In this document: positions 1 to 6,950 of the stretch, piece after piece
Numbering within the stretch: the stretch's first letter is position 1
How the letters are laid out: each line of letters starts with the position of its first letter
From: a virus
Length of the DNA stretch: 36,085 nucleotides
IMG/VR virus record: IMGVR_UViG_3300042504_001927
Span: 1 to 36,085 of that record
Reading direction: 5' to 3' (one strand)
Notes under the pieces: generated by a model
What the model was told of the DNA's origin: nothing
What the model saw: the letters and a program-made list of their open reading frames with translations, nothing else
Databases searched by the model: none
Program-made: the position numbers and the translations under genes

Positions 1-23
1 CGAGCTGGAGCAGCGAACCGGGC

Positions 24-197
24 TCAGTGTCCATGCTCTGAGTTTTCCTGCCATGCGGCAGAACGCGACCAGACTTCACCGGTGCGGACTTCATGCCAGG
101 GGATGAGCATGCCGGGGAGCATGGGATTCCAGCGCACCATGCCGAAGGGGTCAGCATCGGCTGCAGTGGGGAGTCGATCGCGAATCCAGGTGATCAT
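24..197 (-). CDS. Hypothetical 57-aa protein, last gene of leftward operon in window
   Basis: A small soluble-looking protein that begins MITWIRDRLP and is rich in Trp, Pro and Met in its middle part. I do not recognise a family. The start at 197 is chosen because its ATG overlaps the stop of the upstream membrane protein as ATGA, the same junction used throughout this operon. A longer in-frame start at 302 would overlap almost the whole membrane protein gene and is less likely. Its place after a depolymerase-like gene and a putative holin makes a lysis or virion accessory role possible, but nothing in the protein itself shows this. Confidence 0.5.
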   Translation of the reverse strand: MITWIRDRLPTAADADPFGMVRWNPMLPGMLIPWHEVRTGEVWSRSAAWQENSEHGH

Positions 198-331
198 GGC
201 TGCAGGTAGTCGGCGGCCACCACCAGCACCGGCAGGATCAGCAGCAGGAGCAGCGGCAGGGGGATCGTGGTGGATGTCGCCAGCCATGGGATGAGGATCC
301 AACAGGCGACAATGAACAGGATGGAAAACAT
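194..331 (-). CDS. Small two-helix membrane protein (45 aa), holin-like candidate
   Basis: A 45-residue protein beginning MFSILFIVACW. Almost every residue lies in two hydrophobic stretches (about 2-19 and 23-40) joined by a short TSTT turn, with a single Asp and a C-terminal YLQP. The ATG overlaps the stop of the preceding 607-aa gene as TGATG, and its own stop overlaps the next ATG as ATGA, so it is tightly coupled to both. Phage holins and spanin-like or superinfection proteins can be this small and this hydrophobic, but size and hydrophobicity alone do not prove function. It is shorter than most known two-helix holins. Confidence 0.6.
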   Translation of the reverse strand: MFSILFIVACWILIPWLATSTTIPLPLLLLLILPVLVVAADYLQP

Positions 332-2154
332 CAGGAGAACACCGGCAGGCTGCCGCTCCAGTCCACCGACAGGCTGCCAGCGGGAGTCTTCACCTTGAGC
401 ACGCGGCCGGCAAGGCTGATGGGGCCCGACTGGATGACAGCAGCGGAACGGCCGGACTGGGCCTGGCCGTTCACCGCCAGACGCGGGAACGATTCGATGA
501 TCTGGCTGGCCGGGTTGAATGGCCCCCAGGTGGCGGTGATGGTTCGGCCGCGAACGTTCCTGTAGGTGACGGACGGCCCTGCCAGATTCACCGACAGCGG
601 AGCAGCCAGCACAGCAGCGCGGAACGCAGCGAAGGAGGCGAACTCAGCCGTCGAGGCCACGTCCATCACCACGACGTTCTGAGCGCCGCTGCTGCGGAGC
701 ACGAGCATGTCGGGGAACTCGCCGGAGATCAGCTCCGACGGGCCCCAGGCGCGGATGGCGACGTAGGTGGAGCCCTCGCGCAGGAAGTGCCAGCCGCTTG
801 CCGTGGCGTATTCGTCGAGGCCCTTGGGCCAGCGAATCCAGGCCTGCTGGATTATCGGGCCCCGGTAGGTCTCCCACGTGCTGTCTGCGCGGCCCTTGAA
901 CGGATCGGCTGGCGGGATATTGAACAGCGAGATCAGCGTGGATTCGTGCTGGGCGTTCTGCTGAAACGGTGAGCTGCGGCTGAGCCAGGCGTACTGGCTA
1001 GGGGCAGTGCGCCAATAGGGGTGAGTGCAGGTGATCTCGGCCAGCGGTTTGCTGGTCTTGAGCAGAATCTGATGGCCGATGCGTTCGCTCAGGCCACGGC
1101 CACGGGCTGGCACTGGGCTGTTGATGTTGGTGGTGTAGTTCCCTGAGCCGATGGCGTACTCCTGATGGCGGTAAACGGTGCGCTCGGTGTAGGCAGCATC
1201 ACCACGGGCGAACTCTCCGAACCCTGCGGCAGACCCGCGCAGGGTGAACGGCACGCCAGCACCAGCGGCCAGATCAGTCAGCACCGCAGGCGGGCGCCAG
1301 GCGGAGATGGCAGCGCACACGGCGAAGTGGCGGGCCTCCTCAAACGAGTTCAGCGACGGGAACCGCATCGGCGGGGTGTCGCTCACGGGCATCAGCTCAG
1401 CCCAATACAGCCAGTACAGCGCCTTGAGGTGGGTGTTGAGGATCGTGTTGCGCTGCGGGTCGATGTTCCGGTAGGGGCCAGGCCGGTTGAATGGCGCGAT
1501 GGTGTTGCCGTGAAAGAAGTTAGCCGCCATGTCTGCGGCGTGATAGGTGAGCACGGCATCAGCGGCAGCCTTGAGCTCGGGATCGGTGGAGCAGTTGTAG
1601 AGCGCGTGCAGCGGGTAGAGATGGACCGGCAGGTAGTTCGGGGAGAGGTGTTCGTTGTATGCCTTGTCGAAATAGCTGCTCAGCGTCACCAGCAGGCGTT
1701 GTTTCACGACAGCGCCAAACTCAGCGCTTGACATGCGCCGTTTGGTAATCGCGTCATACCAACCCGTTTCGCTGGGCCAGAGCTGGGCGAATAGCGAGGC
1801 GCCGACGTACTTGATCAGGAAATGGTTTTCAGTGCCATGACTGAGCAGGCCGCTGATTGTTTTCAGCTTGGCCACCAGCGTGGCCCGTTGCTCCGGCGTG
1901 AAGCGGTCCCAGTGCTTGCAGAGGATCCAGCCCGCGCCAGCAGGCATGAACGACTCATTGAACCGATACTGCGTGCTGGTCAGCAGCGCCATGAATCGGG
2001 CAATCGGCGCGGGATCAGCAGGGTTCAGCGCGAGCCGGGCTAGAACATCAGCCCAGCCGAACTTCTGCGCAGTCGGGCCATTTGGTGGACTCGGCGCGAG
2101 GACGACGTTGCGATAGGTGCCGATCATCCATGCTGCGCGGGTTTCAACAGCCAT
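331..2154 (-). CDS. Putative alpha/alpha-toroid polysaccharide lyase-like protein (possible depolymerase)
   Basis: A 607-aa protein. The first half is helical with motifs seen in toroid-fold lyase-like proteins: TENH near residue 110, then LSPNYLPVHLYPLHALYN and a helix with Asp spacing, then FFHGNT. The C-terminal 200 residues look like a beta-sandwich ending in a serine-rich strand segment. Heparinase and alginate-lyase families combine these two parts. I infer that it cuts cell-surface or sheath polysaccharide of the host and acts as part of the virion or as a released enzyme. It follows the head-spike gene and sits between two tiny membrane proteins. No signal peptide is seen. Family assignment is by pattern only, and a catalytic Tyr/His pair cannot be fixed without a structure. 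Confidence 0.5.
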   Translation of the reverse strand: MAVETRAAWMIGTYRNVVLAPSPPNGPTAQKFGWADVLARLALNPADPAPIARFMALLTSTQYRFNESFMPAGAGWILCKHWDRFTPEQRATLVAKLKTISGLLSHGTENHFLIKYVGASLFAQLWPSETGWYDAITKRRMSSAEFGAVVKQRLLVTLSSYFDKAYNEHLSPNYLPVHLYPLHALYNCSTDPELKAAADAVLTYHAADMAANFFHGNTIAPFNRPGPYRNIDPQRNTILNTHLKALYWLYWAELMPVSDTPPMRFPSLNSFEEARHFAVCAAISAWRPPAVLTDLAAGAGVPFTLRGSAAGFGEFARGDAAYTERTVYRHQEYAIGSGNYTTNINSPVPARGRGLSERIGHQILLKTSKPLAEITCTHPYWRTAPSQYAWLSRSSPFQQNAQHESTLISLFNIPPADPFKGRADSTWETYRGPIIQQAWIRWPKGLDEYATASGWHFLREGSTYVAIRAWGPSELISGEFPDMLVLRSSGAQNVVVMDVASTAEFASFAAFRAAVLAAPLSVNLAGPSVTYRNVRGRTITATWGPFNPASQIIESFPRLAVNGQAQSGRSAAVIQSGPISLAGRVLKVKTPAGSLSVDWSGSLPVFS

Positions 2155-2193
2155 GGCGTGATCGGCGGTGTTGTCTATAGTTTACCGGCGTTT

Positions 2194-2343
2194 TTACGGC
2201 TGGATGAACTCAGCCAGCACGGCATAGGCCGGTAGTAGTGCAATCGCTGCAACCCAGACTGGAGCTTGCAGCGCCGCAGCAAATCCCGACACCACTATCG
2301 GCGCGGTGACGATCATCAGCGAGGTCAAGACAGCTCTTCCCAT
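2194..2343 (-). CDS. Small two-helix membrane protein (49 aa), holin-like candidate
   Basis: A 49-residue protein beginning MGRAVLTSLM. It has two hydrophobic helices (about 5-24 and 27-44), a short LQAP turn between them and a C-terminal EFIQP. Its start overlaps the end of the upstream 89-aa gene by 19 bases in another frame, so it is translationally linked to it. The layout matches the 45-aa membrane protein on the other side of the 607-aa gene, and both end in a similar polar-Pro tail (EFIQP and DYLQP). This suggests a holin/antiholin-like pair or a duplicated membrane gene. Function is inferred from size, topology and position only. Confidence 0.55.
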   Translation of the reverse strand: MGRAVLTSLMIVTAPIVVSGFAAALQAPVWVAAIALLPAYAVLAEFIQP

Positions 2344-2594
2344 GCCTCATCCTCAGGAGTGCGGGGATCGTCCGCTATGAACCGGCCTTTGCGGTCCTTG
2401 GCTCGGCGCACTATCACGGCATCCTGCGCGGGCTCGGGCTTCCTGCCAAGCGCTGCTGGCTTGCCGGGGCGATCCTCGACCACCTCGGGGATGATCGGGC
2501 GACCTGCGTGGCCGGGGCGCTTGCCGAGGCGCTCGGCGGCCTGCTGGCGGAGGGCGGGGAATTTTTGGGCTGCGCGGAGATATGGATTGGTCAT
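2325..2594 (-). CDS. Hypothetical charged phage protein (89 aa)
   Basis: A short, highly charged protein beginning MTNPYLRAAQKF, rich in Lys, Arg, Glu and Pro and probably largely disordered. I do not recognise a family. Its ATG overlaps the stop of the 111-aa gene before it (ATGA) and its 3' end overlaps the start of the small membrane protein. It is therefore part of the same leftward structural operon, between the fibre-associated gene and the depolymerase-like gene. A role in virion assembly or as a small adaptor is possible but not shown. Confidence 0.55.
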   Translation of the reverse strand: MTNPYLRAAQKFPALRQQAAERLGKRPGHAGRPIIPEVVEDRPGKPAALGRKPEPAQDAVIVRRAKDRKGRFIADDPRTPEDEAWEELS

Positions 2595-2926
2595 TGATTC
2601 ATGGCCTCCAGGGTTGCGGAATCAGGAGCCTGGGCGGCACCGCCGAGGAAGATTCGGGCGGGGGAGTTCACCACCACCAGATACTGGTCCCATGCCTCAG
2701 GGGCTAGGCCGATGGTGTTGACGTGCCAGCCGGAGAGCGCGGTGGGCGGGGTGATCACTTCACCTTCGGTGGTGTAGGTGCCGCCTTCGTGGATGGTGCC
2801 AACCTCATCGAGGGCATGGGTGTGACTGCTGGTGATCAGGTTGCCGTCAGCATCAATCAGGCCCTGCGCTGCAGCTAGGGTGCGGAACTGTTGGCGGGTG
2901 GGGAAGCGGAAACAGTAGAAGCTCAT
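2591..2926 (-). CDS. Hypothetical fibre-associated phage protein (111 aa)
   Basis: A 111-aa protein starting MSFYCFRFPTRQQF, with an SHTHALDEVG segment and a conserved-looking GWHVNTIGLAPEAWDQYLV segment. Proteins of this shape are common directly after fibre or spike genes in phages, where they are usually annotated as hypothetical. Start and stop overlap both neighbours as ATGA, so it is cotranslated with the head-spike gene. A chaperone or small virion role is plausible from position only. Confidence 0.6.
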   Translation of the reverse strand: MSFYCFRFPTRQQFRTLAAAQGLIDADGNLITSSHTHALDEVGTIHEGGTYTTEGEVITPPTALSGWHVNTIGLAPEAWDQYLVVVNSPARIFLGGAAQAPDSATLEAMNQ

Positions 2927-4209
2927 CGGGCCAGCTCCTGCAGTGTTGAATCCGGCAACAACTGGGTCCAGCCGGTCACTCGGGCCAGCGGGGCATTGAG
3001 ATACTCACCGGCCTGCGTGCGGCCCAGCATCAAACGATCAACGGTGGGCAGTGTGCCGCTGGTGTCAGTCACCACCGTGCCGCCATTGATGCTGATGGCA
3101 AAATCATTGGCGTTGATTCGCACTGCGATGCGTGTGCGCTGATTGGCCGTCACTGTGCCGCCGTTGATGTTGGCCTGCTCTACACCACCGTCATGCACCA
3201 CCAGTCGCGGGTCGGTGCCGCTGGTGATCACCGCTGCGCGTTCGTTTGCGGTGTTGTCGTTCAAGCTGACAACGCCTCTGGTACCGCTGGCAGGACTGCG
3301 GAACTCCAGGAACAGCGTGCGGATATTATTGGCAATGGCTTGGTTTATAACGTCCGCGAGGCTGGCCGTGCGCGTCGCGGCGGTGCCGGTGGTGGGGATG
3401 TACGACGTGGGGAAGGAGCCGGCTTCTAGTTGGGCGCCCCAGAGGAAGAGGCCGGAGGCGCCGTCTCCGGTATAAGACTGGCCACCATCTCCGGTGGCAG
3501 GTCTTACCTGCAAACCAGCAGAACCGCTTGAACCTGCTGTAAGAGTCATTGAAACCCTATACCAGCCATTAGCTCGTGCCTGTACTGTGACGTTACTAGG
3601 TGTACCAGTTACTGACCCCAGTGCTCCAGTGGCAAGGTTGACGTAAAAACCATTTGTACCAAATGGGGTGCCAGAGCCCAACACAAATACCCATGAGCGC
3701 TCCGCTGCTTTCAGGAAGACTGAGAGAGTGTATGCCGTTCCACTTACAACTGAAGCAGTCTCATTGGCTGCAATATGAACGACATTGGCGGCAGTGTTCT
3801 CAACAATTTTGTCAGCAGTAGTCAGGCCATCTGGGGCCGTGGTGGCATTAGCACTTGCTGAGGCGTTGATTTTTACCCAGCTCGCATTATCAAACTCCTC
3901 ACTCCTTACCAACAAATTCTGCCTCTGCTCCTCGGGCAGCAACCCCAGGCACTCGCCCGTCGTTGGGTGATGCTCGAAACTCGCCACGTCATTCCCGGCG
4001 CTGCGGATCACCCCATCAGAATCAACAAACGTCCCAGTGCTCGCCCTGGTGAACGTGATCAGGTTCTGGCCGCTGACAGCATCAACCAGCGATTTCGACT
4101 CAGCGAAGCGCTGGTCCAGTGACGCCGGCACACCAGCCAGATCCCACAGCGGATTACCCAGCCCGCGTGCCTGCGCAATCGCCGCTCGCCGTGTCGCGTG
4201 CAGCCTCAT
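2923..4209 (-). CDS. Phage head-spike/fibre protein with carbohydrate-binding-like domains
   Basis: A 428-aa protein. Residues about 35-95 carry the pattern FTRASTGTFVDSDG, then HHPTTGECLGLLPEE, then NLLVRSEEFDNASW, which is typical of phage head-spike and fibre proteins that lead into a jelly-roll domain. A beta-rich domain follows (about 95-270, ending FLWGAQLEAGSFPTSYIPT) and then a lectin- or concanavalin-like C-terminal domain. It probably decorates the virion and binds a host glycan. The gene overlaps its neighbour as TGATG. Bases about 3470-3990, which encode the central domain, are visibly more AT-rich than the flanks, which suggests that this receptor-binding part was exchanged between phages. 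Confidence 0.75.
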   Translation of the reverse strand: MRLHATRRAAIAQARGLGNPLWDLAGVPASLDQRFAESKSLVDAVSGQNLITFTRASTGTFVDSDGVIRSAGNDVASFEHHPTTGECLGLLPEEQRQNLLVRSEEFDNASWVKINASASANATTAPDGLTTADKIVENTAANVVHIAANETASVVSGTAYTLSVFLKAAERSWVFVLGSGTPFGTNGFYVNLATGALGSVTGTPSNVTVQARANGWYRVSMTLTAGSSGSAGLQVRPATGDGGQSYTGDGASGLFLWGAQLEAGSFPTSYIPTTGTAATRTASLADVINQAIANNIRTLFLEFRSPASGTRGVVSLNDNTANERAAVITSGTDPRLVVHDGGVEQANINGGTVTANQRTRIAVRINANDFAISINGGTVVTDTSGTLPTVDRLMLGRTQAGEYLNAPLARVTGWTQLLPDSTLQELAR

Positions 4210-4559
4210 CAGAGCAGCTCCGTCAGCTCCAGCGTGCCGTTCGTCGTCCCGCCCCTGATCACCGCGATGTTTGGCGTGGCAGGCACCGCCACATCGAGCC
4301 GCTCGCCAATGCCAATCAGATGGCTGGTGCCGCTGGCCGTCTGGCTGCTGCTGCCGATCGCATAGCGAATATCAGCCCCCACGGCTCGAATCGAGATCCG
4401 CCGGCAGGTGCTGGTCAGCGCCGTGTTCGCGCTGCTGCTGCCAGCCGCCAGCTGCCGGGCCACGCCGGGGATGCCGAGGGGTTCGGTGGGCAGCGGATCG
4501 ACCGCTCCAACAGTCCGGCCCTGGCCGTCCCTGCCGATGAATCCAACTGCCGCGCCCAT
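4209..4559 (-). CDS. Hypothetical small virion protein (116 aa)
   Basis: A Gly/Ala/Ser/Thr-rich protein beginning MGAAVGFIGRDG, with alternating hydrophobic residues that suggest a small beta fold. The C-terminal part reads like SHLIGIGERLDVAVPATP followed by NIAVIRGG. It lies between the capsid decoration gene and the head-spike gene and overlaps the latter as TGATG, so a capsid or connector-associated role is likely. I do not recognise a specific family. The intergenic space upstream contains a strong hairpin. Confidence 0.6.
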   Translation of the reverse strand: MGAAVGFIGRDGQGRTVGAVDPLPTEPLGIPGVARQLAAGSSSANTALTSTCRRISIRAVGADIRYAIGSSSQTASGTSHLIGIGERLDVAVPATPNIAVIRGGTTNGTLELTELL

Positions 4560-4570
4560 GGTGTCCTCAA

Positions 4571-4601
4571 TGGAAAGATTGAAGCCCCGGCGTACCGGGG
4601 C
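4571..4601 (-). terminator. GC-rich hairpin between decoration and downstream genes, probable terminator or attenuator
   Basis: GCCCCGG at 4584-4590 pairs perfectly with CCGGGGC at 4595-4601 around a four-base loop. On the leftward transcript it is followed by TTCAATCTTT, a partly T-rich tail. It lies in the 50-base gap between the stop of the decoration gene and the start of the next gene. It could reduce transcription after the abundant capsid genes. The weak T tract makes it a leaky terminator at best. Confidence 0.55.
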
Positions 4602-4609
4602 CGTTGTGA

Positions 4610-4942
4610 TCAGTTGTCAAGCAACACCCGCACTGTCGTCGCCGCCTGAGCAGCGACAGCCAGCGCATAGCCCACCTTCTTGCGGGTGCCGGAGCTGTCA
4701 GTACCGGACACGCTGCCGGAGCTGAAATACACCGGGCCGCCGGCGGTGGTGGCATCGCCAGACGCGGCGGTGAGCTTGGGCAGGGTGAACACACCCTCCA
4801 GGGCCAGGATGCCGGTGGCGCCATTGGCCACGTCGGTCACGGCCACGCCGTGGAGATCACCCACCTGCACCAGCTGGCCGCTGGTGATGGTGGCGCCGGC
4901 GGTGAACTCGATGTACTTGCCGTCTTGGACGTAGTTCTTCAT
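4610..4942 (-). CDS. DUF2190-type capsid decoration (cement) protein
   Basis: A 110-aa protein starting MKNYVQDGKYIEFTAGATI, with the run of short beta strands typical of DUF2190 proteins: SGQLVQVGDLHGVAV, GVFTLPKLTAASGD, GGPVYFSSG, KKVGYALAVA and a C-terminal VRVLLDN. Members of this family sit beside the major capsid gene in many siphophages and bind the outside of the capsid lattice. The gene directly follows the fused protease/capsid gene with a 30-base gap, consistent with that role. Length is normal for the family. Confidence 0.8.
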   Translation of the reverse strand: MKNYVQDGKYIEFTAGATITSGQLVQVGDLHGVAVTDVANGATGILALEGVFTLPKLTAASGDATTAGGPVYFSSGSVSGTDSSGTRKKVGYALAVAAQAATTVRVLLDN

Positions 4943-4972
4943 GGGATCAATGCGAAGGGGTCAGGGTTGGGA

Positions 4973-6907
4973 TCAGACGTTCTTGGAGCGGTAGAACCCG
5001 CGGAAGTCCTTCACCGCAGCGCCGAAGTCAAATCGGGCCAGCAGTTCCACACCATCGGGGTCGCGCTTCTCGTTCGTCGTCACAGTCGGCCCTTCTTCGC
5101 CGGCCAGGTAACCGAACACAATGCCCTCGACAGAACCGGGGCTGGCGGCCAGATACCACACATCGGCGGCACCGTCGAGGCGAGGCTCAACGATCAGCTC
5201 GATGCCGTTCATCTGGGCGTTCACCGCCGGGCCGTTGTCGCCGGTGCGAGCGGCCGGGGCGTAACCGGTCGGGAACAGGAACTGGATGGCGGTGGCCTCC
5301 AAGTCCGTGGGCACCATCAGATACGAAGGCGTGAGATTGATGGTGTTGCCGGCCAGGTCGGTTTGCTTGCGCATCGCCTTCTTGGCGGTGTTCATCCCCG
5401 TGGTGGAGATGGTCAGGCCGCCAGCGCCGCCCATGTTGTTGTGGGCTGCATTGAACAGCGCCACATTGTCCACGCTGGTGACAGCGTTGCCGGTGATCAG
5501 GCCCCAGATGATGTTGCTCTCAAGGCGGCGGAATCCGCGGCCGAGCATCTCAGGAACTCGTTCCAGGGCGCTCAGGTCATCGTTGATGATCGCCTGGCGG
5601 GTCACCGTCACCTTGCGGGCGTAGGTGGCCAGCTTCCAGGTGTGCTGACCTTCGACCAGGGTGCCGGCCTTGTACTCGCCACCTTCAAGAAGTGCCTCAG
5701 GAGTGAGCGCACCGGCCACGATCAGGTCGTTGGCGTTCTTGAAGTCGGGCAGGTTCCGCTGCCGTGCGATCGGCCGCCAGGTGTGGGGCTCCTCGGCATA
5801 GGCGGCGTCCAAGGTCTTGCCGGCCAGGTTGGAGAACAGCAGCGGGAAATCGCTGGTGCTGTGGAAACCACGCTGCACCAGTTCGCTCTTGCTCATGCCG
5901 CGGGTATTGGTACCGCGGGACTCCAGATACTGGCGGGCCAGCTCCAGCAGGGTGTAGCTGCGGAACTCCCGGCCCAGCTCGGCATCCTCACCCTTGAGGG
6001 CGCCGGGGCGTACGCGGGCCTCCAGGCCCAGGCTGATGCCGCGCAGCAGGGTGTCACCAGCGTCGCGGGTAACGGCGATCTGGGCGGGGTGGCCCAGAGG
6101 GGCGGGGCCGTCAGCGGCGCGGGTGTCGCCACCTTCGAGGCGCAGGCGCATCAGGCGCACGGCCTCGCGGCTGCACTCGGTAACGGTCTTGCCGGAGCGA
6201 ATCAGTTCGTCAGTCTGCTCGGCGGTCAGGCCGGCGTCCTGGCCGAGGCGGAGCAGATCGCGCTCGCGGCGGAGTTCGGAGGCGGTGCGCTGCAGTTCGG
6301 TATCTGCGGCGGCCACGGGGGCGGGTTGGGGGGAGGGATCGGCGCTGCGCTGAGCGTCGATAGGCGCCGGGTCACCCCCGGCCTTGGTGAGGTCTTCGGT
6401 CATCGGGGGATCAGCGGGATTGATCGTGTGCTGTTGGTCGCCGCGCATCACGGCATGCGTGTCCTGCCCGATCGGCACCAGAGAAACCAGATTCGGCTCC
6501 CAGTCGGTGGCGATGAGCATGTTGCTGGCGCGGTCTTCGCGGTGCCGGTAGATCCGGGCATCCACAGAGAACCGGGCCGAGCCGGTCCGCAGCCGCGGCA
6601 GAGCGATGTCCATCGCAGCGGCGGGGCCGTCCACCACCACCTCACCGATCAGCTCGGTAATGCCTTCGTCGTTCCGCTGCAGAGACAGATTGGTGACTGC
6701 GCCCCAGATCGTGTCTGAGCTGCGCTTGTGGTCGTAGTCCGTCGGCAGCGGCCGCTTGGGCCACCGGATCGCTTCGTTGGTGTGGAGCAGCTGGAACCCA
6801 TCGCCAACGTCGGCGTCCGTCGAAATGACGATCGTCGCGGTCCGAGTTTCCTCGTTCCACGAGTTCGGCGCCAGCAGCGCCATCCGTTGGATCTGTTGAT
6901 GGTCCAT
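4973..6907 (-). CDS. Fused prohead protease and major capsid protein
   Basis: A 644-aa protein joining two functions. Residues 1-150 look like a prohead protease, with DYDH (His60), GSARFSVDARIY (Ser at 110/114) and EPNLVSLVPIGQD. Residues about 160-235 form a Pro/Ala linker and then a charged helix that may act as an internal scaffold (delta domain). Residues about 300-644 are a capsid fold, including WKLATYARKVTVTRQAIIND, NAAHNN and a C-terminal AVKDFRGFYRSKN. Such protease-capsid fusions are known in lambda-like and Mu gpT-like phages. The protease should cut the joint during head maturation. No separate protease, scaffold or capsid gene is seen nearby. Confidence 0.85.
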   Translation of the reverse strand: MDHQQIQRMALLAPNSWNEETRTATIVISTDADVGDGFQLLHTNEAIRWPKRPLPTDYDHKRSSDTIWGAVTNLSLQRNDEGITELIGEVVVDGPAAAMDIALPRLRTGSARFSVDARIYRHREDRASNMLIATDWEPNLVSLVPIGQDTHAVMRGDQQHTINPADPPMTEDLTKAGGDPAPIDAQRSADPSPQPAPVAAADTELQRTASELRRERDLLRLGQDAGLTAEQTDELIRSGKTVTECSREAVRLMRLRLEGGDTRAADGPAPLGHPAQIAVTRDAGDTLLRGISLGLEARVRPGALKGEDAELGREFRSYTLLELARQYLESRGTNTRGMSKSELVQRGFHSTSDFPLLFSNLAGKTLDAAYAEEPHTWRPIARQRNLPDFKNANDLIVAGALTPEALLEGGEYKAGTLVEGQHTWKLATYARKVTVTRQAIINDDLSALERVPEMLGRGFRRLESNIIWGLITGNAVTSVDNVALFNAAHNNMGGAGGLTISTTGMNTAKKAMRKQTDLAGNTINLTPSYLMVPTDLEATAIQFLFPTGYAPAARTGDNGPAVNAQMNGIELIVEPRLDGAADVWYLAASPGSVEGIVFGYLAGEEGPTVTTNEKRDPDGVELLARFDFGAAVKDFRGFYRSKNV

Positions 6908-6920
6908 GCCTCAGGCTACG

Positions 6921-6950
6921 GAGTTACTCCTGAGCTTCCGGTTCTGCAGT
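6921..6950 (-). promoter_or_regulatory. Possible copy of the 30-bp promoter-like element before the capsid gene
   Basis: Reading leftward, TGCAGAACCGGAA is identical over 13 bases to the element at 26159-26188, and seven of the remaining bases also match (20 of 30). It lies over the last codons of the portal gene and 14 bases before the capsid ATG. Its -10 position does not match TATGAT, and the same bases encode the end of the portal protein, so it may be chance or a degraded copy. Confidence 0.3.

Noticed and set aside
4850-6718. Long plus-strand open frame across the capsid gene (about 620 codons)
   Set aside because: It is antisense to the fused protease/capsid gene, has no family features, and arises from high GC third positions.
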